DNA from: CAIWHR01 sp963734055
Lineage (GTDB): Bacteria > Pseudomonadota > Gammaproteobacteria > Burkholderiales > Casimicrobiaceae
Length of the DNA stretch: 64,000 nucleotides
Assembly (NCBI GenBank): GCA_963734055.1
Contig: CAVTFQ010000004.1
Location: 595,066-659,065, forward strand
Direction: 5' to 3'
The notes beneath the pieces were generated by a model. The model worked only from the letters and a program-made list of their open reading frames with translations. It made no database searches and was not told the origin of the DNA. Positions 47,253 to 56,144 of the stretch are shown here, one piece after another; position 1 is the first letter of the stretch; every line of letters starts with the position of its first letter. The position numbers were made by a program, and so were the translations under genes.

Positions 47253-49751
47253 ATGCTGCAAGAGTTCCTCGGCGCGCAGCGCCGCGCGGTGTCTCCGTCG
47301 TTAGTCCATGCCCTCGCGGCGTTCCTGCTGGCGATCGGCTGCGTCGCCGCGATTCCTCAGGCCCGCGCGCAGGCGATGCAGGCGGCGCTCGGCCTCTATC
47401 GCCCCACCGTCAGCAAGTTCTTTCTCGACGGCAACTTCGACCACACGGCGGAGCTCAAGCTCACCTACGGCGCTCCGGGGCTCGACGTCGGGGTGCTCGG
47501 GGATCTGACGGGATCGGGCACCCGTTATCCCGTGCTGTTTCGCAGCGGCGTGTGGTACGTCGACAGCTCGAAGGACGCGATCGTCGATCAGACGATCTAC
47601 TTCGGGGCGGCCGGCGACGTCCCGCTGTTCGCCGACGTCGACGGCAACGGCACCGACGACCCGGTGCTGTTCCGCGGCGGCATCTGGTACGCGAGCGCGA
47701 CGCACGACGGGAATGTCACGCATACGTACTACCTGGGCGCGCCCGGCGACATGCCGCTGATCGGCAACGTGACGGCGCCCGGGGCCGCCCCCGCCCTGTT
47801 CGTCTACCGCAACGGCGTCTGGTACGGGTCGACCGCCCGCAACGGCGTCGTCGACAAGATCTATTTCTTCGGTGGCGTCCCCGGCGACATCCCGATGCTG
47901 TTCGACTACGACGGCGACGGCGTCGACGATCTCGGCATCTTCCGCAACGGCGTCTGGTACGTCTCGACCAACCGGGACGGCAACGCCAACGTGGCGTTCG
48001 TCTACGGCGCGACGGGCGACCGGCCGCTCTACGCGGGCGCGGGTGCGGTCAGCACCCAGTTCCTCGACGCCGCGCGGTTCCTCACCCACGCTTCGTTCGG
48101 GCCCGTCTCCACCGAGCTCACGAAGGCCGTGACGATGGGCTTCTCGGCCTACCTCGACGACCAGTTCGCGAAGTCCGCGACGCCGCTGCCGGCGATGGCG
48201 TGGCAACCGCAGAGCCAGCCGTCGAGCTGCACGAGCCCGCTCACCAGCGGCGGCCCTGCCGACGCGGCCAACTTCGGGACCAACTGCCCGCGCGACCTCT
48301 ACACGCAGTTCGTCTCGCAGCGCTACTTCTTCCAGAACGCGCTGACCGCGCCGGACCAGCTCCGGCAGCGCGTCGCCTGGGCGCTGTCGCAGATCCTCGT
48401 GGTCTCGGCCCTGAACGACGACATCGGATACGCGAACCGCAACTACCAGCAGCTGCTGCAGGACTACGCGTTCGACAACTTCTGGAACATCCTCTTCCGC
48501 GTCAGCGTCGACCCGCTGATGGGCAACTACCTCGACATGGTCAACAACGCGAAGGCCGACCCGGTCAAGGGCACGAACCCGAACGAGAACTACGCCCGCG
48601 AGATCATGCAGCTGTTCTCGATCGGGCTGTGGGAGCTGAACCAGGACGGCTCGCTCGTCCTCGACGCGGGCGGCGCTCCGATTCCCACCTATTCACAGAC
48701 CGATATCACGCAGATGGCGGGCGTCATGACCGGGTGGACATACTGGCCCCTGTCCGGCTCCATCAAGTGGAACTCGGGAATCAACTATCTCTTCAACATG
48801 ACGCCCTGCGAAGGCGCGGCGCCTCCCTCGGGCGGCGTGGTGTGCGGCACGACGAACTGGCACGACATCAACGCCAAGACCGTGTCGTTCGCGCCGGGGT
48901 ACTTCGGCCCGGTGACCTTCGCCGCCGGCCAGTCCGCCGACAACGACCTGCGCGCGGCGGTGAACGCGCTCTTCTATCACCCGAACACCGGCGCCTTCAT
49001 CGGCAAGCAGCTGATCCAGCACCTCGTCACCAGCAACCCGTCGCCGGCCTACGTCCAGCGCGTCACGCAGAAGTTCAACGACAACGGCGCGGGCGTGCGC
49101 GGCGACATGAAGGCGGTGATCAAGGCCATTCTGCTCGACCCGGAGGCGCTCCAGCCGCGCAACCCGGTCGTGTCCGGGTTCGGCAAGCTGAAGGAGCCGG
49201 TGCTGCTCGTGACGAACCTGCTCCGCGCGATGAACGCGACGAGCGACGGCGTGTACCTGATCGGCCAGACGCGCACCATGGACCAGGAGGTCTACACCGC
49301 TCCGACCGTGTTCAACTACTACCCGGCCGATTACGTCATCCCGGGCACGAGCCTCGCGGGTCCGCAGTTCGGCATCTTCAACGCGACGACGTACTTCCCG
49401 CGCGCGAACTTCATGTACAACCTCTCGCTCGGCGCGTCGTGCACCGCCGCGCCGCTGCACATCTGCGGCCCGAACCCCGATGCCACGGTCAAGAACTCGG
49501 TCGGGACGAAGATCGACTACGGCCTGCTGGCCGCCGCCGCGGTCAACACCGACAACCTGATCCAGCAGGTCAACAACATGCTGCTCTTCGGCACGATGCC
49601 CCCGGGGATGAAGCTCGCGATCAAGAACGCGGTCGACGTTCCGACGCTCGGCGGCCCGTCCGGTCCCTACAGCGAGACGCAGAAGCGCGACCGGGCCCGG
49701 ACCGCGGTGTACCTCGTCACCGTCTCGCCCAAGTACCAACTGGAGTTCTGA
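47253..49751 (+). CDS. DUF1800 family secreted protein with N-terminal FG-GAP-like repeats
   Basis: An 832-residue protein. A signal peptide (ALAAFLLAIGCVAAIPQARAQ) is followed by about four repeats of 40-45 residues (GVWYVDSSKD, GIWYASATHDG, GVWYGSTARNG, GVWYVSTNRDG), each with an acidic loop such as DVDGNGTDD or DYDGDGVDD that could bind calcium. The rest is the DUF1800 domain with RQRVAWALSQILVVS, NPNENYAREIMQLFSIGLWELN, GYFGPV and SGFGKLKEPVLLVTNLLRAM. It is translationally adjacent to the DUF1501 gene (one base apart), the standard pairing. Both are of unknown function, probably exported together. The start ATG at 47253 gives the signal peptide. Confidence 0.88.
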   Translation: MLQEFLGAQRRAVSPSLVHALAAFLLAIGCVAAIPQARAQAMQAALGLYRPTVSKFFLDGNFDHTAELKLTYGAPGLDVGVLGDLTGSGTRYPVLFRSGVWYVDSSKDAIVDQTIYFGAAGDVPLFADVDGNGTDDPVLFRGGIWYASATHDGNVTHTYYLGAPGDMPLIGNVTAPGAAPALFVYRNGVWYGSTARNGVVDKIYFFGGVPGDIPMLFDYDGDGVDDLGIFRNGVWYVSTNRDGNANVAFVYGATGDRPLYAGAGAVSTQFLDAARFLTHASFGPVSTELTKAVTMGFSAYLDDQFAKSATPLPAMAWQPQSQPSSCTSPLTSGGPADAANFGTNCPRDLYTQFVSQRYFFQNALTAPDQLRQRVAWALSQILVVSALNDDIGYANRNYQQLLQDYAFDNFWNILFRVSVDPLMGNYLDMVNNAKADPVKGTNPNENYAREIMQLFSIGLWELNQDGSLVLDAGGAPIPTYSQTDITQMAGVMTGWTYWPLSGSIKWNSGINYLFNMTPCEGAAPPSGGVVCGTTNWHDINAKTVSFAPGYFGPVTFAAGQSADNDLRAAVNALFYHPNTGAFIGKQLIQHLVTSNPSPAYVQRVTQKFNDNGAGVRGDMKAVIKAILLDPEALQPRNPVVSGFGKLKEPVLLVTNLLRAMNATSDGVYLIGQTRTMDQEVYTAPTVFNYYPADYVIPGTSLAGPQFGIFNATTYFPRANFMYNLSLGASCTAAPLHICGPNPDATVKNSVGTKIDYGLLAAAAVNTDNLIQQVNNMLLFGTMPPGMKLAIKNAVDVPTLGGPSGPYSETQKRDRARTAVYLVTVSPKYQLEF

Positions 49752-49752
49752 C

Positions 49753-51162
49753 ATGAGCGCACCCTTCGTCTTCTCGCGTCGCCGGTTCCTGCAGCAGACC
49801 GGCGGACTCTCGGCGCTAACGCTCGCCGCCAGCATGGACAAGTTCGGGATCTCGAGCGCCGCCGCGCAGGCGCCGGGGTACAAGGCGCTCGTCTGCGTAT
49901 TCATGTTCGGCGGCAACGATGCGTCCAACATGGTGATGCCGCTCACCAACTACGCGCAGTATCTCGCGGCGCGGCCCGTCTCGACCGGTATCAACATTCC
50001 GCTCGCGAACCTGTTGCCGATCACGCCGGCCAACACCGGGGGCGCGCAGTACGGGCTGCACCCGGCGATGCCGGAGCTCCAGAACCTGTTCACGGTCGGG
50101 AAGTGCGCGATCCTCTGCAACGTCGGGACGCTCTCCGAGCCGATCACGCGCGCGCAGTACATCTCGTCCAAGCATGGCGGCATAAAGGTCCCCGACAACC
50201 TGTTCTCGCACAGCGATCAGCAGCAGCAGTTCATGACGACCATCAGCAACGCCTCGCTCGCCAAGACCACGGGCTGGGGCGGCCGCCTCGCGGACACGGT
50301 CGTCGGGCTCAACTCGCCGACGGCGACGCCGATGTCGATGTCGTTCTCGGGCTCGCAGACGTTCGGCAACGGCGTCGGCGTGCGCTCGCTGTCGCTGCCG
50401 ACCGGCGGCAACTTCGGCTTCTCGGGCGACGGCGGGAGCGCCCAGCAGGTGGCGCGGGCCGCAGCCCGGTCGTCGCTGATCACGCTCCCGGACTCGAACC
50501 AGATCGTGCAGGCGGCGGAAGTGACGATGAACACCGCGCTGAGCTCGAGCGTGCTGCTGAACCCGATCCTGCAGGGCGCCGGCTCGTCGGCGATCACCAC
50601 AGCGTTCACCGGCGTGACCGGGGGCCTCGCGAATCAGCTGAAGGCGGTGGCGAAGATCATCGAGCAGCACGCGACGCTCGGCCACCAGCGCGAGATCTTC
50701 TTCGTCTCGATCGGCGGGTTCGACACGCACACCGGCGAGATTGCGGGACACAACAACCTCTATCCGCAGGTGTCGAAGGCGATCAACGCGTTCTACCTCG
50801 CGACCGCCGGCCTGGGCCTCGCGAACCAGGTGACGACGTTCACGCTGTCGGACTTCGGCCGGACGATGAAGCCGAACAGCGCCGGCACCGACCACGGATG
50901 GGGCAGCCACCACTTCATCGTGGGCGGCGACGGCTCGGCGTCGGGCAGCGTCGCCGGCAACAACATGTTCGGCTTCTATCCGAACCTGACGCTCGCGGGC
51001 CCCGACGACTCCGGCAATGCGGGTCGGTGGATCCCCACGACCGCGATGGACCAGTACGGCGCGACGCTCGCCAAGTGGTTCGGCGCGAGCCCGGCCGACG
51101 TTGCTCAGATCTTCCCGAACCTCGGCAAGTTCGCTTCGGCGGACCTCGGGTTCATGCGCTAG
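49753..51162 (+). CDS. DUF1501 family Tat-exported protein
   Basis: A 469-residue protein with a twin-arginine signal (SRRRFLQQTGGLSALTLAAS) ending near SSAAAQA. The mature domain belongs to the alkaline-phosphatase/sulfatase-like DUF1501 group: LVCVFMFGGNDASNMVMPL near the start and FFVSIGGFDTHTGEIAGHN, LSDFGRTMKPNSAGTDHGWGSHHF in the second half, where Asp and His residues could bind metal. It starts one base after the DUF1800 stop, so the pair is expressed as one unit. The Tat signal indicates export in folded form. The substrate is unknown. Confidence 0.9.
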   Translation: MSAPFVFSRRRFLQQTGGLSALTLAASMDKFGISSAAAQAPGYKALVCVFMFGGNDASNMVMPLTNYAQYLAARPVSTGINIPLANLLPITPANTGGAQYGLHPAMPELQNLFTVGKCAILCNVGTLSEPITRAQYISSKHGGIKVPDNLFSHSDQQQQFMTTISNASLAKTTGWGGRLADTVVGLNSPTATPMSMSFSGSQTFGNGVGVRSLSLPTGGNFGFSGDGGSAQQVARAAARSSLITLPDSNQIVQAAEVTMNTALSSSVLLNPILQGAGSSAITTAFTGVTGGLANQLKAVAKIIEQHATLGHQREIFFVSIGGFDTHTGEIAGHNNLYPQVSKAINAFYLATAGLGLANQVTTFTLSDFGRTMKPNSAGTDHGWGSHHFIVGGDGSASGSVAGNNMFGFYPNLTLAGPDDSGNAGRWIPTTAMDQYGATLAKWFGASPADVAQIFPNLGKFASADLGFMR

Positions 51163-51197
51163 ACCGATCCCCTCCGCCGCGCTCGCAGGCAACGCGG

Positions 51198-51232
51198 AAG
51201 CCCCCGGGCCTCTCCTCCTCGGGGGCTTTTTT
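51198..51232 (+). terminator. Rho-independent terminator after DUF1501
   Basis: A nine-base stem (AAGCCCCCG at 51198-51206 with CGGGGGCTT at 51220-51228) followed by TTTT closes the DUF1800/DUF1501 transcript. Confidence 0.9.
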
Positions 51233-51292
51233 CATCCAGCGGTGTCGCGCGGGAGGAGCTGGCAGCAGGCGGGCGCGAGCATGCCCGGCGGT

Positions 51293-52579
51293 TCATGCCG
51301 CGACGGCCTCGACGTCCGCGAGCTCCTCGACCTCGATCGCAGCGGCCAGCTGCGCGATGCGTGCCACGACGCCGTACGCGTAGAACCGGTTGGGGGCGCA
51401 GCCGGCCGGGCCTGCGAGGTCCGGAATGCAGGGCGTCTCGAACGCGAGCGGGACGAAGCGCGCACCCGGCGCGTTCAGGTTCTCGTCCTTCCCCCGCTCG
51501 GTGTGCACGCGGTAGAAGCCGCCGACGACGAAGCGGTCGATCATGTAGACGACGGGCTCCGCGATGGCCTCGTGAATCGACTCGAAGGTCGGCACGCCTT
51601 CCTGGATGATGACGGAACTGACGGCGAGCCCTTCCTTGCCGACGGCCATCTTGTTGCGCTGCTTCCGGTTGAGGCCGACGATCTCGGAAGCGTCGCGGAC
51701 GGTCATGATGCCCATACCGTACGTTCCGGCGTCGGCCTTGACGATGGCGAACGGCGTTTCCCCGATCCCGTACTCGGCATATTTCGCGCGGATCCGGTCG
51801 AGCAGCGTCGCGACGTTCGAGGCGAGGCATTCTTCGCCCGCGCGGTCCTGGAAATCGATCGTCCCGCAGACGCCGAAATAGGGGTCGATCAGCCACGGGT
51901 CGATGTCGAGCATCGCGCCGAAGTCCTTCGCGAGCGCGTGATAGACGCGGAAGTGGTGTGACTTCTTGCGGTTGTACCACCCGGCCTCGAGCGGGGGCGC
52001 CACCGGCTGGTCGATGTGCTGCAGCACTTCCGGCGGGCCGGCCGAGAGGTCGTTGTTGAGAAGCACCATGCACGGATCGAAGTCGGCGAGGCCGACCCGG
52101 CGGCCATTGCGCACGATGGGCTCGAGCGTCAGCGTGCCGCCCGACGGCAGCTCGAGCGTCGTGGGCGCTTCGAGTCCGGGAATGAGCGAGCCGATCCGCA
52201 CGCGCATGCCCGCCTGCGCGAGGATGTGGGCGAGCGCCTCGACGTTCTGCAGGTAGAACGTGTTGCGCGTGTGGTTCTCGGGGACGAGGAGCACGCCGCG
52301 CGCGTCCGGGCAGACGCGCTCGACCGCGGCCTGGATCGCCTGCACGCACAACGGCAGGAAAGCGGGATTCAGGTTGTTGAAGCCGCCCGGAAAGAGGTTC
52401 GTGTCGACCGGCGCGAGCTTGAACCCGGCATTGCGCAGGTCGACCGACGCGTAGAACGGTACCGCGTGCTCCTGCCAGTGCGTGCGCAGCCAGCGCTCGA
52501 TGTCCGGCATCCGATCGAGGAAGCACTGCTCCAGCGCCTGGAGCGGTCCGTCGAGCGCGGTCGTGAGGTGGGGCACCAT
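51293..52579 (-). CDS. gshA: Glutamate-cysteine ligase (proteobacterial ferrooxidans-type GshA)
   Basis: A 428-residue protein of the GshA family first defined in Acidithiobacillus, unrelated in length to E. coli GshA. Visible segments include VDTNLFPGGFNNLNPAF, VPENHTRNTFYLQNVEAL, DKVKADAGTYGMGIMTV-like IVKADAGTYGMGIMTVRDA, and YMIDRFVVGGFYRVHTERG. It joins glutamate and cysteine with ATP, the first step of glutathione synthesis. The ATG at 52579 gives the conserved MVPHLTTAL start. gshB does not follow; the gene stands alone between two terminators. Confidence 0.93.
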   Translation of the reverse strand: MVPHLTTALDGPLQALEQCFLDRMPDIERWLRTHWQEHAVPFYASVDLRNAGFKLAPVDTNLFPGGFNNLNPAFLPLCVQAIQAAVERVCPDARGVLLVPENHTRNTFYLQNVEALAHILAQAGMRVRIGSLIPGLEAPTTLELPSGGTLTLEPIVRNGRRVGLADFDPCMVLLNNDLSAGPPEVLQHIDQPVAPPLEAGWYNRKKSHHFRVYHALAKDFGAMLDIDPWLIDPYFGVCGTIDFQDRAGEECLASNVATLLDRIRAKYAEYGIGETPFAIVKADAGTYGMGIMTVRDASEIVGLNRKQRNKMAVGKEGLAVSSVIIQEGVPTFESIHEAIAEPVVYMIDRFVVGGFYRVHTERGKDENLNAPGARFVPLAFETPCIPDLAGPAGCAPNRFYAYGVVARIAQLAAAIEVEELADVEAVAA

Positions 52580-52611
52580 GGCGCGGATTGTAGCCCGCGC
52601 CCGATTCCCCG

Positions 52612-52645
52612 CAAAAAAGAACGGGGCGCCGGACGGGGCGCCCCG
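52612..52645 (-). terminator. Rho-independent terminator of the glnK-amtB operon
   Basis: On the minus strand the stem CGGGGCGCC (52637-52645 read in reverse) pairs with GGCGCCCCG (52622-52630) around a six-base loop, then TTCTTTTTTG. It lies 131 bases past the amtB stop and 33 bases before gshA. Confidence 0.85.
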
Positions 52646-52775
52646 AAAGCCACTGAGGAGAGACTCCGACTGCATCGCGGGAGGAGGAGGATCCCGCGCT
52701 TGCCGGCGGCCCGCGCGCGAACTCTCGGACCGCCTGCATCCTCCGGTCGCGGCCGCGAGGCCGCGATGGGTGTCG

Positions 52776-54320
52776 CTACGTGTGGTACGCCGTTTCGCCG
52801 TGCGAGGAGATGTCGAGACCCTCGCGCTCCTCCTCGGGCGTGACGCGCAGGCCGACGATCAGGTCGACGATCTTGTAGGAAACGAAGGCGACGACGCCGG
52901 ACCAGACGACGGTGATGCCGACCGCCTTCGCCTGGATCCAGAGCTGCGCCAGGTAGCCCGGATACTCGGTCTTGCCGGTGACCCAGTCGGCGACGACGCT
53001 CGGACCGCCCAGGTCCGGCGAGACGAAGATGCCGGTGAGAAGCGCCCCGAGGATCCCGCCGACCGCGTGGACGCCGAACACGTCGAGCGTGTCGTCGACA
53101 CCGATCATCCGCTTCAACCCGTTGACGCCCCACAGGCAGACGAGGCCGGCGGCGGTGCCGATCACGAACGCGCCGGGGATGCCGACGTTACCGGCGGCCG
53201 GCGTGATCGCCACCAGGCCCGCGACCGCGCCGGACGCGGCGCCCAGCATCGACGGCTTGCCCTTGAAGAGCCATTCTCCGAAAGTCCACGAAAGCACGGC
53301 GCACGCGGTGGCGAGGAAGGTGTTCATGAACGCGAGGACCGCCGAGTTGTTGGCCTCGAGCGCGGAGCCCGCGTTGAAGCCGAACCAGCCAGTCCACAGC
53401 AACGATGCCCCGATCATCGTCATCGGCAGGTTGTGCGGCGCCATCGACTCCTTGCCGAAGCCGATCCGCTTGCCGATCACGATCGCGCCGACGATGCCCG
53501 CGATCCCCGCGTTGATATGGACGACCGTGCCGCCCGCGAAGTCGAGCGCGCCCATCTGCCAGATCCACCCGGCCTTCGCATTCATCGCATCGACCACGTT
53601 GGCTGCCGTGTAGGCGTCCGGGCCCGGCCAGAACCAGACCATGTGCGCGATCGGCGCGTAGGCGAACGTGAACCAGAGCGTCGCGAAGAGCAGCACGGCC
53701 GAGAACTTGATGCGCTCCGCGAACGCGCCCAGGATCAGGCAGACGGTGATTGCCGCGAAGGTGGCCTGGAACGCGACGAAGACGAGCTCGGGCAGCGGGG
53801 TGTTCTTCGAGAACGTGCCCGCCATCGCAAACTCGCCCTTGGCGGAGTCGAACGTGCCGCTCAGGAACAGCCGATCGAAGCCGCCGAAGAACGCGTTGCC
53901 CTCGGTGAATGCGAGGCTGTAGCCGTAGATGCACCACAGCACGGTGATGAGCGAGAACACGACGAACACCTGCATCAGCACCGACAGCATGTTCTTCGAG
54001 CGCACCATCCCGCCGTAGAACAACGCCAGCGCGGGGATGCTCATCATCAGAACGAGCGCGGTCGACACGAGCATCCACGCGACGTCGCCCTTGTTCGGCG
54101 TCGGCGCGGGCGCGGCGCTCGCGGCCGGGGCCGCCTCCGCCTTCGCGTCGGGCGCCGCAGCGGGTGCCGCGGCCGCAGCGGGAGGTTGTGCCTGGGCGAT
54201 CATCAGGGGCGAGCTCGCGCCCGGCGTCACCCCTTGCGCGTATTCGTTGGCGGACGCCGGAGCGGCGGCGGTGAGCGCAAGCGCTGCGGCGAGCGCGACG
54301 AGTGGCAGCAAACGTTTCAT
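52776..54320 (-). CDS. amtB: Ammonium transporter AmtB
   Basis: A 514-residue protein: cleaved signal (LLPLVALAAALALTAAAPASA), a roughly 60-residue Ala/Pro-rich linker, then eleven membrane helices. The conserved pore residues are visible: FAPIAHMVWFW-like YAPIAHMVWFWPG with the first His, GGTVVHINAGIAGI with the second, and the Phe gate. It moves ammonium across the inner membrane and is blocked by GlnK when nitrogen is ample. glnK lies 11 bases upstream on the same strand. Confidence 0.97.
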   Translation of the reverse strand: MKRLLPLVALAAALALTAAAPASANEYAQGVTPGASSPLMIAQAQPPAAAAAPAAAPDAKAEAAPAASAAPAPTPNKGDVAWMLVSTALVLMMSIPALALFYGGMVRSKNMLSVLMQVFVVFSLITVLWCIYGYSLAFTEGNAFFGGFDRLFLSGTFDSAKGEFAMAGTFSKNTPLPELVFVAFQATFAAITVCLILGAFAERIKFSAVLLFATLWFTFAYAPIAHMVWFWPGPDAYTAANVVDAMNAKAGWIWQMGALDFAGGTVVHINAGIAGIVGAIVIGKRIGFGKESMAPHNLPMTMIGASLLWTGWFGFNAGSALEANNSAVLAFMNTFLATACAVLSWTFGEWLFKGKPSMLGAASGAVAGLVAITPAAGNVGIPGAFVIGTAAGLVCLWGVNGLKRMIGVDDTLDVFGVHAVGGILGALLTGIFVSPDLGGPSVVADWVTGKTEYPGYLAQLWIQAKAVGITVVWSGVVAFVSYKIVDLIVGLRVTPEEEREGLDISSHGETAYHT

Positions 54321-54331
54321 GGCGGTTCCCC

Positions 54332-54670
54332 TTACAGCGCCTGCGCGCCGGTTTCACCCGTGCGGATGCGCACGACCTGTTCGAGATCGAAGACGAAGAT
54401 CTTTCCGTCGCCGATCTTTCCGGTATTGGCGGCCTTCTCGATCGCCTCGATCGCGCGCTCGACCAGATCGTCGGCGAGGGCGGCTTCGATCTTCACCTTC
54501 GGCAGGAAGTCGACGACGTATTCGGCGCCGCGGTAGAGCTCGGTGTGGCCCTTCTGCCGTCCGAAGCCCTTGACCTCGGTGACGGTGATGCCCTGCACGC
54601 CGATCGCGGAGAGGGCCTCGCGGACCTCGTCGAGCTTGAACGGCTTGATAATGGCGGTTACGAGTTTCAT
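54332..54670 (-). CDS. glnK: Nitrogen regulatory PII protein GlnK
   Basis: The 112-residue PII protein has KLVTAIIKPFKLDEVREAL, the T-loop with uridylylated Tyr51 in HTELYRGAEYVVDF, and the C-terminal signature TGKIGDGKIFVFDLEQVVRIRTGE. It senses 2-oxoglutarate and ATP and plugs AmtB. Being directly upstream of amtB marks it as GlnK rather than GlnB. Confidence 0.97.
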   Translation of the reverse strand: MKLVTAIIKPFKLDEVREALSAIGVQGITVTEVKGFGRQKGHTELYRGAEYVVDFLPKVKIEAALADDLVERAIEAIEKAANTGKIGDGKIFVFDLEQVVRIRTGETGAQAL

Positions 54671-54697
54671 GGCGTCCTCGCGTGCGTCGTCAATGGG

Positions 54698-55537
54698 TCA
54701 GAACGTCTTCTGCAGATACGCCACGAACTGGCCCCGCGACGTGTTCTTGCCGTAGATGTTCGTCCAGTACTGGTCCTGCGCATTCGTCCCGGTGCCGTAG
54801 ATGCCCACGGTCACACCGTAGACCTCGGTCGAGGCGCCCACCTTCCAATCGCCATAGTCGTAGACGCCGTTGTCGAAGCCGCTCGGATTCCCGGTGAACC
54901 ACTGGTGGCCAAGGTGCCCGAAGATCGTCACCTTGCCGATCGCGTCGCTCACCTTGTCGATCACGTCGTAGCTCGCCGTCAGGTCGAGGTAGCTCGATCC
55001 GCGCGAGTCCGGAATGCCGAAGGTCTTGTTGTTGGCGCTGTAGCTGTACTTGAGCGACACGAATTTCCAGGTCAGCGCCGCGTAGAGCTCGGTCGTGTCG
55101 GCCTTTGTGTATCCGGGGGGCGCATTGCCGTAGTTGCCCGGATACCAGTAGTAGAGGACGCCGAGGTCGTAGCCGAAATCGGCGGGCAGGCTTCCCTTGT
55201 AGCCGCCGTAGAAATCCCATTCCATGCTTGCCGAGACGTCGTAGGGCGGGGGCACGAGGTCGGAAATCCAGCTGATGTTCGACGCCCACGTGCCGGCGTA
55301 GAAGCCGCTCTTGTGGCCCAGGTCGAAGCCCCCTTGGACTGCGGGTTTCTCGTTCGTCTGCGTGATGCCGCGGAACACGTACTGGCTGAAAAGCCCGACG
55401 TTGCCCGTGAACGTCCAGTCGGGCTCGGGCGCAGGAGCGGCCGCGAGCGCCGGCGTTTGCGCGAGCGCCGTGCCCGAGGCGAAGGCGGCCACCGCGAGCA
55501 GGGGGGCGAGGCGGGTCAGGCGTGGGTCCAAAAGCAT
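54698..55537 (-). CDS. TorF-family putative outer-membrane porin
   Basis: A 279-residue beta-barrel protein: signal peptide (LAPLLAVAAFASGTALAQ), then alternating aromatic beta-strands (FTGNVGLFSQYVFRGITQTN, GFYAGTWASNISWI), ending in Phe as outer-membrane proteins do (FVAYLQKTF). It matches the TIGR02001/TorF family encoded with glnK-amtB in many betaproteobacteria. A role in ammonium or small nitrogen-compound passage across the outer membrane is inferred from that position. It is 27 bases upstream of glnK and first in the operon. Confidence 0.88.
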   Translation of the reverse strand: MLLDPRLTRLAPLLAVAAFASGTALAQTPALAAAPAPEPDWTFTGNVGLFSQYVFRGITQTNEKPAVQGGFDLGHKSGFYAGTWASNISWISDLVPPPYDVSASMEWDFYGGYKGSLPADFGYDLGVLYYWYPGNYGNAPPGYTKADTTELYAALTWKFVSLKYSYSANNKTFGIPDSRGSSYLDLTASYDVIDKVSDAIGKVTIFGHLGHQWFTGNPSGFDNGVYDYGDWKVGASTEVYGVTVGIYGTGTNAQDQYWTNIYGKNTSRGQFVAYLQKTF

Positions 55538-55594
55538 GATGAGTCCCTTGTAATGAAGAAACGCGGGTGTGAACGCAACTTCCCTTGCGCTTTC

Positions 55595-55610
55595 AGCACA
55601 TCGTGTGCCA
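55595..55610 (-). promoter_or_regulatory. Candidate sigma-54 promoter of the TorF-glnK-amtB operon
   Basis: On the minus strand TGGCAC-acgat-GTGCT keeps the invariant GG and GC elements exactly ten bases apart and differs from consensus TGGCACG-N4-TTGCT at two positions. It lies 58 bases before the TorF gene start. Sigma-54 with NtrC controls glnK-amtB in many proteobacteria, so both position and sequence fit. The NtrC site is not recognised. Confidence 0.5.
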
Positions 55611-55837
55611 CTGCAGCAAAGTATTCAAAAACAATGTCTTAGCATTGAATCGTCCGTCAGTGCCAGGGTATGGCGCCGATGGGTTGCACCATGGAGGTGC
55701 GCGGGTGCGAGCGTCTGCACGGTGATGGGGCGCGAGGCGCGCCCCATCGGCCAACCGGCCGAATGCGCGGGCAGGTCCGGTTTGCTAGACTCGGTCGCAT
55801 CCCTCTCGCTCGACGCCCATCGCGCACTGGAGCCCAC

Positions 55838-56089
55838 ATGCTCAACACCAAGGCCTTCGACGACCTCGTCGCCCGGATCGGGCAGGCGATCGAGCAGAGC
55901 CCTGCGAAGGACATCGAGCAAAACGTGCGCGCGATGCTCTCGGCCGGGCTCGCGCGGCTCGATCTCGTCCCGCGCGTGGAGTTCGACGTCCAGGCGCAGG
56001 TGCTGCTCAAGACGCGCGAGAAGCTCGAGGCGCTCGAGGCCCGCCTCGCCGAGCTCGAGGCGCGCGTTCCCGCCGCCGGGCCGAAGTAG
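55838..56089 (+). CDS. ubiK: Ubiquinone biosynthesis accessory factor UbiK
   Basis: An 83-residue protein, AKAFDDLVARIGQAIEQ-type N-terminus followed by LSAGLARLDLVPRVEFDVQAQVLLKTREKLEALEARLAELEARV, a trimeric coiled coil. This is the BMFP/YqiC family, renamed UbiK, which with UbiJ aids aerobic ubiquinone synthesis. It is followed by comM, as in many betaproteobacteria. Confidence 0.93.
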   Translation: MLNTKAFDDLVARIGQAIEQSPAKDIEQNVRAMLSAGLARLDLVPRVEFDVQAQVLLKTREKLEALEARLAELEARVPAAGPK

Positions 56090-56144
56090 CCCGCGCCGAC
56101 TCCTGCCTCCGTCAGGCTCGCCGCCCTCGCGCAGCGAGGCGCAG

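Noticed and set aside
46962..47261. A 99-residue frame on the minus strand in the DUF1800 leader
   Set aside because: Arg/Pro-rich composition, no family resemblance and overlap with the palindrome array indicate a chance frame.
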